Source: Chitinophaga sp. (GTDB lineage Bacteria; Bacteroidota; Bacteroidia; Chitinophagales; Chitinophagaceae). From it: a stretch of 64,000 nt of DNA. The notes below the pieces were generated by a model. That model was not told where the DNA came from and did no database searches. It was given only the letters and a program-made list of their open reading frames with translations. Below are positions 45,501 through 54,315 of this stretch, piece by piece. The translations under genes were made by a program, and so were the position numbers. Positions within the stretch are counted from its first letter, which is position 1; each line of letters opens with the position of its first letter. The DNA lies in contig NZ_JAFAIX010000005.1 in the NCBI RefSeq assembly GCF_019236475.1, positions 124,001 through 188,000 of the forward strand, in the 5' to 3' direction.

Positions 45501-46907
45501 TTACAGGTGGATTGCTTCGCCGTAAGCTACTTCGATCGCGTCTTTTACAGACTCGCTCATAGTAGGGTGCGGGTGGATTGAATCCAGCACTTCTTGGTAA
45601 GTAGTTTCCAGTTTGCGAGCAACTACTGTTTCCGCGATGATTTCGGTAACGTTTGCACCGATCATGTGTGTACCCAGCCATTCGCCGTATTTGGCATCGA
45701 AGATTACTTTTACGAAACCTTCTGGAGCGCCAGCAGCAGTAGCTTTTCCGGAAGCAGAGAATGGGAATTTACCCACTTTCACTTCGTAACCAGCTTCACG
45801 TGCAGCTTTTTCAGTATAACCTACAGATGCTACTTCAGGAGCGCAATAAGTACATCCAGGAATGTTCATATAGTCGATGGTAGCAGGTTTGTGTGCATAT
45901 TTCTTCTCGTTGTAAGCGATAGCTTCCACACAAACGATCGCTTCTTTAGAAGCAACGTGTGCGAGTGCCTGACCAGGAACCATATCACCAATAGCATAAA
46001 CGCCATTAACGTTGGTTTGGTAGTAACCATCCACTACTACGCGACCTTTGTCGGTTTTAACGCCCAGTTGTTCCAGACCGATATTTTCGATATTGGCAGC
46101 GATACCAACAGCGCTCAATACTACGTCTGCTTCCAGGGAGATTTCGCCAGTAGCGGTTTTAACTTTAGCTTTAACGCCTTTGCCAGTAGATTCTACTGCT
46201 TCTACAGAAGCATTGGTCATGATTTCAATGCCTTTCTTCTTGTAGATTTTTTCCAGTTCTTTGGAGATATCTTCATCTTCTACCGGTACGATGCGAGGCA
46301 TGAACTCAACAATAGTTACTTTAGTACCGAGAGTAGCATAGAAGTAAGCGAATTCAACGCCGATAGCGCCGGAACCTACCACGATCATGGATTTAGGTTG
46401 TTCTGGCAGTACCAGTGCTTCGCGGTAACCGATAACGTTTTTACCGTCGATTTTCAGGTTAGGCAGCTCACGAGCGCGTGCACCTGTAGCGAGGATGATA
46501 TGTTTGGCATCGTAAACAGTAGCTTTACCGTCTTTATCGGTAACTTCTACCTGGCCTTTCGCCTTTAATTTACCATTACCCATCAACACATCAATCTTAT
46601 TCTTTTTCATGAGGAACTGAACGCCCCTGCTCATTTTATCAGCAACGCCACGACTACGTTTGATCACTGCCGGGAAGTCAACCTGTGCATCCGCAACGGA
46701 GATACCATAATCTTTGGAATGCTGCATATATTCAAATACCTGTGCAGATTTTAATAATGCTTTAGTAGGAATACAGCCCCAGTTTAAACAGATACCACCC
46801 AGGTTTTCTCTTTCCACGATAGCGGTTTTAAATCCCAGCTGAGAAGCACGGATAGCAGCCACATATCCGCCGGGCCCACTACCAATTACGATTACGTCGT
46901 ATGCCAT
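45501..46907 (-). CDS. lpdA: Dihydrolipoyl dehydrogenase (E3)
   Basis: E3 reoxidizes dihydrolipoyl groups of pyruvate, 2-oxoglutarate and other dehydrogenase complexes, passing electrons to NAD+ through FAD. The 468-residue protein has the FAD motif GSGPGGYVAAIRA at 9-21, the redox pair in GGICLNWGCIPTK (Cys40 and Cys45), the NAD-binding GSGAIGVEFAYFY and the C-terminal HPHPTMSE with the catalytic His-Glu pair. No E1 or E2 gene is adjacent. A TACCTTTG promoter element lies upstream. Confidence 0.96.
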   Translation of the reverse strand: MAYDVIVIGSGPGGYVAAIRASQLGFKTAIVERENLGGICLNWGCIPTKALLKSAQVFEYMQHSKDYGISVADAQVDFPAVIKRSRGVADKMSRGVQFLMKKNKIDVLMGNGKLKAKGQVEVTDKDGKATVYDAKHIILATGARARELPNLKIDGKNVIGYREALVLPEQPKSMIVVGSGAIGVEFAYFYATLGTKVTIVEFMPRIVPVEDEDISKELEKIYKKKGIEIMTNASVEAVESTGKGVKAKVKTATGEISLEADVVLSAVGIAANIENIGLEQLGVKTDKGRVVVDGYYQTNVNGVYAIGDMVPGQALAHVASKEAIVCVEAIAYNEKKYAHKPATIDYMNIPGCTYCAPEVASVGYTEKAAREAGYEVKVGKFPFSASGKATAAGAPEGFVKVIFDAKYGEWLGTHMIGANVTEIIAETVVARKLETTYQEVLDSIHPHPTMSESVKDAIEVAYGEAIHL

Positions 46908-46933
46908 ATTGTTTATTTTTATTTGAAACTTGC

Positions 46934-46941
46934 CAAAGGTA
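46934..46941 (-). promoter_or_regulatory. Promoter -7 element TACCTTTG for lpdA
   Basis: On the minus strand this is a full TAnnTTTG match, 26 bp before the lpdA start at 46907. Confidence 0.55.
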
Positions 46942-46975
46942 GAAATTAATTGTGAATTCCGGTATTTGGAATTAA

Positions 46976-47641
46976 TTACCTCAGGTCTACCACTTCTACA
47001 CCAGGGTATTTCTTCGCATCAAAGATGAAAGTAGCGTCTGTAACTGGCGCATTGGGTGTGAAATTGGTGATTTCGTACGTGTAATGATTGCCATTTTTCT
47101 CAAAAACCTTCATTTTGGCAATATTTTGGGCTTTTTTGTCCACAGAAACAATCACTTTAAAGATATTCTTAGATTTATCTGTAGGCGTCATTTCAATGTT
47201 CTGCAGCACCTTGCCCTTTTCGGTGGTTTCTGAGTTCAGGCGGTAGAGGAAGTCTTTGTCGTAGAAATTGGTGAACAGTTTCGCCGGGGTAATGGAACCA
47301 CTGCTCTGATCTACGTTGTTGATAGTTACCTCATTGACATCCTTTGCATAAGTCCAGGAAGTTTTATTATCACTGATGATCTCCTGGCCTTCCATGGTCA
47401 CCTTGTATTTAGGGCCTTTCATATACACCGTACCTTTTTTAGATTCGGTTACACTGTTATTGGCTCCTTCTACTTTCAATACGAAATTGGCGACTACGGA
47501 TTTCAGGGTCTTAAACTTGGCGCTTACTCCATCCAGTACAGTCTTGGCCTTAGGGTCGTTCGCAACCTTGCTCTGGGCCTGTGCCATACCGCCGAAAATA
47601 ATGCCGCTCAGCAACATTCCTGTTAATACAAATTTCTTCAT
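46976..47641 (-). CDS. lolA: Outer-membrane lipoprotein carrier LolA
   Basis: LolA ferries lipoproteins across the periplasm from LolCDE to the outer membrane. The 221-residue product has a signal peptide (cleaved after AQA near residue 22) and the LolA beta-half-barrel pattern: LKSVVANFVLKVEG, KGTVYMKGPKYKVTM, IISDNKTSWTYAKDVNEVTIN and AKMKVFEKNGNHYTYEITNF. It lies 131 bp after ftsK on the same strand. ftsK-lolA is a frequent pair in Bacteroidota. Confidence 0.88.
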   Translation of the reverse strand: MKKFVLTGMLLSGIIFGGMAQAQSKVANDPKAKTVLDGVSAKFKTLKSVVANFVLKVEGANNSVTESKKGTVYMKGPKYKVTMEGQEIISDNKTSWTYAKDVNEVTINNVDQSSGSITPAKLFTNFYDKDFLYRLNSETTEKGKVLQNIEMTPTDKSKNIFKVIVSVDKKAQNIAKMKVFEKNGNHYTYEITNFTPNAPVTDATFIFDAKKYPGVEVVDLR

Positions 47642-47772
47642 CGTAGTTCTTTTTTTATTTGTTGACCTATCTTGTCAAATGGTATGCCGACAGGTCAATA
47701 TTGTCATTTTAGTGCCTCAAAAATCGGATATTTCAATGAAAGCGACGTCATATTCACATTTTACTTAATTGA

Positions 47773-50442
47773 TTATAACAAATCATTAAGAATTTCATGT
47801 AACTCTGAGTCTGTTTTCACTAATACTTCCCTGGCTTTACTTCCCATATTCGGGCCCACAATACCGGCTGCTTCCAACTGGTCCATGAGTCGCCCTGCAC
47901 GGTTGTATCCCAACTTCATCCTACGTTGCAGCAATGAGGTGGAGCCCTGCTGGGTCTGTACAATCACCTGGGCAGCTTCTTCGAATAATGGATCGCGATC
48001 GCTCAGGCTAAATTCCCTGCCTTCCGGATCTTTTTCGTCCACATATTCCGGCAGCAGGAAGGCTTCCGGATACCCTTTCTGATTCCCGATAAATTCAGCC
48101 ACGCTTTCCACTTCTGGTGTATCCACGAAAGCACATTGCAGCCTCACCAGCTCCCCGTTAAAGGATACCAGCATATCCCCCTGACCAATCAATTGCTCCG
48201 CACCGCCTATATCCAGGATGGTACGGGAGTCTATTTTGGAAGATACCTTAAAGGCTATACGAGCCGGGAAGTTCGCTTTGATGGTACCGGTGATAATGTT
48301 TACAGACGGACGTTGTGTGGCAATGATCAAGTGAATACCCACGGCACGGGCCAACTGCGCTAGTCGCGCTATCGGCATTTCCACCTCTTTACCTGCTGTC
48401 ATGATCAAATCCGCAAACTCATCCACCACCAGTACGATAAACGGCAGGTAACGATGGCCTTTCTGCGGATTGAGACGACGCTGGGTGAACTTGGCGTTAT
48501 ACTCCTTGATATTGCGGGTACCGGCTTCTTTCAGCAGGTCGTAGCGCAAATCCATCTCTATACAAAGTGCATTCAACGTATGGATAACTTTCTTGGTATC
48601 CGTGATGATGGCGTCGTCCTCTCCTGGTAATTTGGCCAGGAAATGCTTTTCAATCAATTTGTAAAGAGACAATTCCACTTTCTTCGGATCGACCAATACA
48701 AACTTCAGTTGGGAAGGATGCTTTTTATAGAGTAGAGATACTAGTAACGTATTGATACCCACGGATTTACCCTGACCGGTAGCACCGGCCATCAGCAAGT
48801 GTGGCATTTTGGCCAGATCCGCTATAAAGTTCTCATTATCAATCTTTTTACCAATGGCGATCGGCAAATCCATGGTGCTGTTCTGGAATTTTTCCGAAGC
48901 CAGCAGATTTTTCAACGAAACGATGGATTTCTTCACATTCGGCACCTCAATACCGATCGTACCTTTTCCGGGGATAGGCGCTATGATACGGATACCCAAC
49001 GCAGAAAGACTTAACGCGATATCATCTTCCAGATTTTTGATACGGGAGATACGTACGCCCGCGGCTGGAACGATCTCATAAAGCGTCACGGTAGGACCTA
49101 CCGTAGCAGAGATTTTCTGTATGGAAATATCATAGTTCTTCAGTGTGTCGATGATCTGGTTTTTGTTTTTCTCCAGTTCACCGGTATCCTGTACAATGAT
49201 CTTATCCGCACTGTGATTGGCCAAGAGTTCCAATCCAGGGAATTTATAACTACTGAGGTCTAGTGCGGGATCAAAAGGATCTACGGACACGGCTGTATGA
49301 ACCGGTGTTACTTCCTCTTCTTCCTCATCATTGTAAGTAGGCTTGATTTCGAAGGCTACTTCCGGTGTAGTATTCTTTTTCCTGGCAACGGGTTCCTGGG
49401 TTACTTCGAGTTCTCGTGGCTGTTCCAGGGTATCGTCTATATAGAGCATGGGACCAGCGGCTTCCAGCTCTTCATCTGTATAATCTTCTTCTTCCTCTTC
49501 AGCGGGAGCCATTATTTCCGGCTCCGGTGCTACAAGTGGTACGCTATGCGGAATATGTGCCGGAATAACCGTGATATCCTCTTTTTCTACTAGGTGCATA
49601 GCTGGCAATTCCTCTTCCTCTTCTGGCTCTCCTGGCGGGATCACCATTACACCAGTATCCTCTTTCAGGCCATTTCCTTTCGCGGCGGTTACAGGTGCTT
49701 GCTGAACTTTTTCTGTTACTGGGGGAACGACTGGCGCGGCGGTAGCCGTTGCAGCAGCCATTGACACAGGTGCAGGTTTAGGTGCTTTGGGTTTTCTTTC
49801 TGGCCATTTGATATCGAAATTGAATTTCCAAATCAACCAAGACAATCCTGTTACTAATAGGAACAATGCAGTACCTGTTTTCCCTACGAAGCCTGTCCCC
49901 CATTTGTTGAGGGCATTTCCAACAGCTCCGCCCCAAGGGAATTCAGCGCCGAAGGAAATGAATGACATCGTCATGCTGATGAACAGCAACCCGAACAAAA
50001 TATACTTGATATTGCGCCATACCCTAAATACCCGACGGCCAACAATAAAATTCACGCCTAAAATGAAGAAGAAATAACAAAACAGGTAGGAGGCCACTCC
50101 AAAGCCTTTGTAAAAGAAACCATGTGAAACATAAGCTCCCAGTCGGCCTAACAAGTTATCCACTTTCACATCTCCAAAGAATAATTCTTTTGTAGAGTAA
50201 CGGTTTACTTTATCAAAATCCTCTTCCCACGAAAAAATGTAGGAAGTGAATGCGATGAAACAGTACAGGGAGAGTAATAGAAAGAACACACCCATTACTT
50301 TATGGGTACGCTCATCTTTGACCAGCTCTTTCACTTTCACATCAGGCTCCTTATCTTTCTTCAATACATCCGGGTTCGGGGCTGGTGTAGCTTTGGCTTT
50401 TTTACTTTCTGGTTTTTCGGTTTTCAGTTTATTCTTGGACAT
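47773..50442 (-). CDS. ftsK: DNA translocase FtsK
   Basis: FtsK anchors at the division site and pumps DNA so that chromosome dimers are resolved and cleared from the septum. The 889-residue protein has four membrane helices (about 50-70, 110-130, 144-160, 190-207), an acidic, Pro/Glu-rich linker (about 260-400), and the motor with the P-loop GATGQGKSVGINT and the Walker B FIVLVVDEFADL. The C-terminal winged gamma domain (QRRMKLGYNRAGRLMDQL) reads orienting sites. The alpha/beta hydrolase gene lies 21 bp upstream, so the two may be cotranscribed. Confidence 0.96.
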   Translation of the reverse strand: MSKNKLKTEKPESKKAKATPAPNPDVLKKDKEPDVKVKELVKDERTHKVMGVFFLLLSLYCFIAFTSYIFSWEEDFDKVNRYSTKELFFGDVKVDNLLGRLGAYVSHGFFYKGFGVASYLFCYFFFILGVNFIVGRRVFRVWRNIKYILFGLLFISMTMSFISFGAEFPWGGAVGNALNKWGTGFVGKTGTALFLLVTGLSWLIWKFNFDIKWPERKPKAPKPAPVSMAAATATAAPVVPPVTEKVQQAPVTAAKGNGLKEDTGVMVIPPGEPEEEEELPAMHLVEKEDITVIPAHIPHSVPLVAPEPEIMAPAEEEEEDYTDEELEAAGPMLYIDDTLEQPRELEVTQEPVARKKNTTPEVAFEIKPTYNDEEEEEVTPVHTAVSVDPFDPALDLSSYKFPGLELLANHSADKIIVQDTGELEKNKNQIIDTLKNYDISIQKISATVGPTVTLYEIVPAAGVRISRIKNLEDDIALSLSALGIRIIAPIPGKGTIGIEVPNVKKSIVSLKNLLASEKFQNSTMDLPIAIGKKIDNENFIADLAKMPHLLMAGATGQGKSVGINTLLVSLLYKKHPSQLKFVLVDPKKVELSLYKLIEKHFLAKLPGEDDAIITDTKKVIHTLNALCIEMDLRYDLLKEAGTRNIKEYNAKFTQRRLNPQKGHRYLPFIVLVVDEFADLIMTAGKEVEMPIARLAQLARAVGIHLIIATQRPSVNIITGTIKANFPARIAFKVSSKIDSRTILDIGGAEQLIGQGDMLVSFNGELVRLQCAFVDTPEVESVAEFIGNQKGYPEAFLLPEYVDEKDPEGREFSLSDRDPLFEEAAQVIVQTQQGSTSLLQRRMKLGYNRAGRLMDQLEAAGIVGPNMGSKAREVLVKTDSELHEILNDLL

Positions 50443-50463
50443 AATTTCTCTAATAACTTGGGA

Positions 50464-51882
50464 CTACCTGCCTGCCGGTATCAACTGCAATACCCAGTGG
50501 GTAATGAACTCAGGCACCAATGGGTCGATGGTTTGCTCCAGCTCAACATACTCTTCTTCTGTACATGACTTGCATTGCTGAAACAAATGGTTTAGTCCTG
50601 CAAATTTACGGACAGTTACCATGACATTTCCATTCTCTAACAAACCTTGTTCCAGCGCTTTCAGATTGCTATCTGCATTTACCGTCAGATCGTTGTTTCC
50701 GTTGATAGCCATGAATGCACATTTGATGCGCTTCAAGTTTGTGACAGGTTTATAACGTAATATAGACAACATTTCCGGACTTACGTTATCTGCTTGTGCA
50801 AATTGTTCTTTGGTAACGCCTTGTTTATAATCCTTTGGTAAATTTTCGTATGCCTGTTCCAGTACTTTTTCTGCATTGGCTTTCGCTTGTTCATAGGGAA
50901 CATCCGCTGCCCATGCGTCCCAGTAAGGTTTTGTTTGTTTAAGATGCTCTTTGATTTCGGCATCGGATTGTCCGTATGCTCTACCTATAGCGATCATTTT
51001 TTGATCCACGTATTCTCTACCAGTAACGCCCATTCCTGCCATGGAAATTACAAAAGAGATAGCAGGATTATCAGCAGCTACAATTTCCGCCGCGATGGAA
51101 CCTTCGCCGAAGCCTAGTAGTCCGATATTATGTTTGTCTACTTCTCTTCTTCCCTTCAGGTAACGTACCGCTGCAGCCGCATCTCTTGCGTAACCCTGGA
51201 TATCCGTTGTATCCGCGTCTCCCCCTGATCCTCCTACGCCTCTGTCGTCATAACGGAGCGTGGCTATACCATGTCTGGCGAAATAATCTGCCATTACGAG
51301 AAACATCTTATGGTTGGCAATTTCATTATCGCGGTTCTGTTGGCCTGCGCCGGAAATCAGCACGATAACAGGACAATCGCCAATAGCTCCAGCAGGCAAT
51401 GTCAAAGTTCCTGCCAATCTTACGCTATCGTGTTCATTCAGAAACGTTGTCTCCTCTGTGTGATAAGGAAAAGGAGGTTTAGGTTCCTGGGGCCGTGCGT
51501 ATAGTTCTTCCGCTTTGATTTCTTTATGAGTTAACGTTACATTCTCTTTAATATTTCCCCAGATGAGTCGACCTGTGAGATTATTTGCTGCTGGCTGGGC
51601 TTTTCCCACAAACACCAGATCATATTCTTTCAGTCGCAAAAAGAGAATACCATCTTTCAGGCTAGCGGAATCGAATTTTTTTGATTGGTCAGATTTATCC
51701 GGGAAAGCGATGGTACCAGTAAGGGCGCCTGCTTGTTGGGAGAGGTTAACTGTAATCCTAAGTTTTTCCTGGTTGGTTTTCAGTATACCGTACCAGTTGC
51801 CGGACACATTACCGGCGGTTTGTGCAACAGCTGAAAGTCCGCCGCAGAGGCATATCGTCAGCACCCATACATATTTCCGCAT
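50464..51882 (-). CDS. Secreted alpha/beta hydrolase
   Basis: The 472-residue exported protein has a signal peptide (cleaved near residue 21). A small beta domain (about 25-125: GNWYGILKTNQEKLRITVNL) precedes an alpha/beta hydrolase domain. The oxyanion/N-terminal part is CPVIVLISGAGQQNRDNE; the nucleophile elbow is LLGFGEGSIAA, with Glu at the centre where Ser is usual in GxSxG (GFGEGS), so the nucleophile may be the following Ser or the enzyme may be altered. The late acid and His (FAGLNHLFQ) are visible. It is probably an esterase or peptidase, substrate unknown. It lies just upstream of ftsK. Confidence 0.82.
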   Translation of the reverse strand: MRKYVWVLTICLCGGLSAVAQTAGNVSGNWYGILKTNQEKLRITVNLSQQAGALTGTIAFPDKSDQSKKFDSASLKDGILFLRLKEYDLVFVGKAQPAANNLTGRLIWGNIKENVTLTHKEIKAEELYARPQEPKPPFPYHTEETTFLNEHDSVRLAGTLTLPAGAIGDCPVIVLISGAGQQNRDNEIANHKMFLVMADYFARHGIATLRYDDRGVGGSGGDADTTDIQGYARDAAAAVRYLKGRREVDKHNIGLLGFGEGSIAAEIVAADNPAISFVISMAGMGVTGREYVDQKMIAIGRAYGQSDAEIKEHLKQTKPYWDAWAADVPYEQAKANAEKVLEQAYENLPKDYKQGVTKEQFAQADNVSPEMLSILRYKPVTNLKRIKCAFMAINGNNDLTVNADSNLKALEQGLLENGNVMVTVRKFAGLNHLFQQCKSCTEEEYVELEQTIDPLVPEFITHWVLQLIPAGR

Positions 51883-51902
51883 CGTGAATATACTTGAATA
51901 AA

Positions 51903-51939
51903 AAAATGCTTTGTGCGGTTATTTTGCACAAAGCATTTT
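51903..51939 (-). terminator. Intrinsic terminator after the DUF423 gene
   Basis: AAAATGCTTTGTGC and its exact complement around a 9-nt loop, followed on the minus strand by a T run, 10 bp after the DUF423 stop. It separates the aroK-DUF423 pair from the alpha/beta hydrolase gene. Confidence 0.85.
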
Positions 51940-51949
51940 CGAAAATTTT

Positions 51950-52342
51950 TTACGCTTTGATTTTCAATATGGAGAGCAGCAGCAGTATCCAACCGACGAT
52001 GAAAAAGACGCCGCCTATTGGAGTGATGATGCCCAGTTTGGAAAGGCCTACTGTTTCTGTGGCCTTCAACATGGTGAGCAAGTATAAAGACCCGGAGAAG
52101 AGGAAGATGCCGATAATAAAGCATCTGCCAGCCCAGAGCATCTGGGACCCAGGGGCATAGGCAAACAAGATACCTGTTGCCAGCAGGGCAAATACATGAT
52201 AGAACTGATAGGTAACGCCTGTCTGAAAAGTACTTACAGTTTCAGGAGGAACCAGCTCTTTCAGTTTATGTGCGCCGAATGCGCCCAAAACCACTGCCAG
52301 CGCTCCCAAAGCTGCTGCCCAAACTAAAAAACTCTTATGCAT
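51950..52342 (-). CDS. DUF423 membrane protein
   Basis: The 130-residue inner-membrane protein has four membrane helices and the family start VWAAALGALAVVLGAFGAHKLK, then TGVTYQFYHVFALL, FIIGIFLFSGSLYLLTM and TPIGGVFFIVGWILL. It belongs to DUF423 (YgdD-like), a widespread family with no settled function. It overlaps the aroK gene by 8 bp, so the two are translationally coupled. Hairpin 51903-51939 ends the unit. Confidence 0.9.
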   Translation of the reverse strand: MHKSFLVWAAALGALAVVLGAFGAHKLKELVPPETVSTFQTGVTYQFYHVFALLATGILFAYAPGSQMLWAGRCFIIGIFLFSGSLYLLTMLKATETVGLSKLGIITPIGGVFFIVGWILLLLSILKIKA

Positions 52343-52838
52343 GATCTATATTTTTGGTAAATGTATCCAGCGTAATATGATCCGAAGAGATGATGTGTCT
52401 GGACTGTTCGTAGAACTGGCGTCTTTCGGCCAGTTTCATTTCCACGTAGTCTATCAGGTCGTCATCTTCAAGATCCTGTATTAGAGGGCGTTTCGATTTT
52501 TTACGCGTCAGGCGTTCTACCATGGCAGGAACAGAAGGATTTATCCAGATGGTAGTACCTTTTTCGTTCATGAAGTCCATATTATCCTGGAAGCAGGGAG
52601 TGCCTCCGCCGCAGGAGATCAGGAATCTGTCCTGCTTGGAGAGTTCGCGCAGCAGCATACTTTCCTTTTCCCGGAAGTAATCTTCTCCTTTGGTGGCAAA
52701 GATATCGCTGATGGCCATTTCTTCTGCCTCCACGATCACCTCATCCAGATCATAGTAGGGTAGCTGCCAATGTTCAGCGAGTTGTTTCCCCCAATAGGAT
52801 TTGCCGGCTCCCATAAAACCGAGTAAAAATATCTTCAT
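52335..52838 (-). CDS. aroK: Shikimate kinase
   Basis: AroK phosphorylates shikimate at C3 on the way to chorismate. The 167-residue protein has the P-loop GFMGAGKSYWGKQLA at 7-21, DLDEVIVEAEEMAISDIF near 31-48, and the shikimate-binding ISCGGGTP near 73-80. The lid is NPSVPAMVERLTRKKSKRPL. No other aro gene is nearby. It is followed at once by DUF423 with an 8-bp overlap. The phosphopantetheinyl transferase gene lies 41 bp upstream. Confidence 0.95.
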   Translation of the reverse strand: MKIFLLGFMGAGKSYWGKQLAEHWQLPYYDLDEVIVEAEEMAISDIFATKGEDYFREKESMLLRELSKQDRFLISCGGGTPCFQDNMDFMNEKGTTIWINPSVPAMVERLTRKKSKRPLIQDLEDDDLIDYVEMKLAERRQFYEQSRHIISSDHITLDTFTKNIDHA

Positions 52839-52879
52839 AGATAACGAAACTATTTAAAATTAGTTTGACGATCAGTCTC

Positions 52880-53503
52880 TTAGCCTACAGGATGTGTCCA
52901 GGCAAGGCACAAGTCCTCTTCTAATATATATTGCAAATATAATCGCGTATTTGTATCCGGCTTCACAAAATCGGCCTGAATAAATCCTGCTGGCATAAAA
53001 GGGAAAGGTTCCAGCATCATATTTTCCCTAAAATCAACGCTACCAAGGCCATACCATTTAAACATGGCCTCTTTGGCGCTCCAGCAGACGGTCTGATGCT
53101 TCAAGGCATTTACAGGATCAATGAAAGCCTGCTCTATGGGCGATAAGAACTTATGCGCCACCTTTCCAATTTTAGGTTGCACGCTTTCGATATCTATTCC
53201 CACCGCGGCTTTACGACTAACGATCGCGGCGGCATAATCGCCACAATGAGAAATAGAAAAATGGAAGCTATCACATTGTAACATTGGTTTTCGGGTATCC
53301 CCTATGATGACCTCATGTATCGGAAAATCCGGAAACAGGGTAATCAACAATAAACGTCCTGCATAGTGTTGCAGCCGCTTATGCGGGTGATGAATATCTC
53401 TACTGATGGTTATTTTGCTCCGGAAATAATCTTCTTCTTCACTAATTTTCCACAACCCTAGTCTGGTGTCCGGATCAATTTGTATGGTACGTATTAATGG
53501 CAT
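52880..53503 (-). CDS. 4'-phosphopantetheinyl transferase, Sfp type
   Basis: The enzyme attaches phosphopantetheine from CoA to acyl or peptidyl carrier proteins. The 207-residue protein has FHFSISHCGDYAAAIVS, the Mg-binding VGIDIESV, and the late WSAKEAMFKWYG, the conserved landmarks of the superfamily. The length sits between AcpS (about 120) and typical Sfp (about 225-240). It is not near any polyketide or peptide synthetase in this window, so its target is probably fatty-acid ACP or a distant cluster. The dcd gene is divergent from it. Confidence 0.9.
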   Translation of the reverse strand: MPLIRTIQIDPDTRLGLWKISEEEDYFRSKITISRDIHHPHKRLQHYAGRLLLITLFPDFPIHEVIIGDTRKPMLQCDSFHFSISHCGDYAAAIVSRKAAVGIDIESVQPKIGKVAHKFLSPIEQAFIDPVNALKHQTVCWSAKEAMFKWYGLGSVDFRENMMLEPFPFMPAGFIQADFVKPDTNTRLYLQYILEEDLCLAWTHPVG

Positions 53504-53626
53504 ATCTTGCCAAATTAATAGAAAAAGGGTGAATAAAAGCGTATTTCCGGCACATATTAGCTTTTCTTTAACCGCTTTTTCCTACCCAATCCAAATTACT
53601 AACAGCTAAAGCAAACTACCTAGCAC

Positions 53627-54163
53627 ATGATTTTGTCTGACAAGCGCATACTGGAGGAAATCGAGAAAGGCACCATCGTGATATCTCCATACGACAGGAA
53701 ATATCTTGGTACCAACTCCTATGACGTACACCTGGGCAAGTATCTGGCCACCTATCGGGATCGCATATTGGATGCACGCCAGCATAACGAGATTGAACAT
53801 TTTGAGATTCCGGAGGAAGGATATGTGCTCCAACCAGGCACTTTATACCTGGGCGTTACACTGGAATATACGGAAACGCATGCCCACGTGCCTTTCCTGG
53901 AAGGAAAATCCAGCACAGGCCGCCTCGGTATCGATATTCACGCCACTGCCGGTAAAGGGGATGTAGGCTTCTGCAATACCTGGACACTGGAAATCTCCTG
54001 TGCTCAACCTGTCCGCGTATACGCCGGTATGCCAATCGGACAGTTGATTTATTTTGTGGTAGAGGGAGATGTGGAAACTTTCTATAACAAAAAAGGCAAC
54101 GCGAAATATAACGGCCGTACCATAAGACCTGTGGAAAGTATGATGTGGAAGAACGAATTCTAG
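53627..54163 (+). CDS. dcd: dCTP deaminase
   Basis: Dcd deaminates dCTP to dUTP, supplying thymidylate synthesis. The 178-residue protein has the trimeric-dUTPase fold and matches the family start to end: MILSDKRILEEIEKG, the STGRLGIDIHATAG and GDVGFCNTWTLEISC segments, and Gly-rich loops. It is shorter than E. coli Dcd (193), which is common in Bacteroidota. The gene stands alone, convergent with the HD-Pnk gene across double hairpin 54204-54279. Confidence 0.94.
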   Translation: MILSDKRILEEIEKGTIVISPYDRKYLGTNSYDVHLGKYLATYRDRILDARQHNEIEHFEIPEEGYVLQPGTLYLGVTLEYTETHAHVPFLEGKSSTGRLGIDIHATAGKGDVGFCNTWTLEISCAQPVRVYAGMPIGQLIYFVVEGDVETFYNKKGNAKYNGRTIRPVESMMWKNEF

Positions 54164-54203
54164 TTTTTTCACGCGGATGGCGTAAAAGATTCGAGTCTAT
54201 ATC

Positions 54204-54279
54204 AAAAATGAAAAGAGGAATTGAGGTCTGCGGCCTCAATTCCTCTTTTCATTTTTCGTCGCCGCTGGGCAGGGGCGAC
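54204..54279 (-). terminator. Double-hairpin 3' element with a shortened hairpin 2
   Basis: Hairpin 1 has 25-bp arms (54204-54228 and 54232-54256) with loop TGC and one G-T pair. Hairpin 2 at 54258-54279 reads GTCGCC then GCTGGGCAGGGGCGAC: about seven bases of its left arm are deleted, leaving a bulged short stem. It lies between converging genes, 36 bp before the HD-Pnk stop. Confidence 0.7.
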
Positions 54280-54315
54280 AGGCACGAAATTTCACTTTTG
54301 ATACAAGCAATTTTT

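Noticed and set aside
45594..46568. Open frame of 324 codons antisense to lpdA
   Set aside because: Same reason as for valS and groEL: it is fully inside a certain gene.
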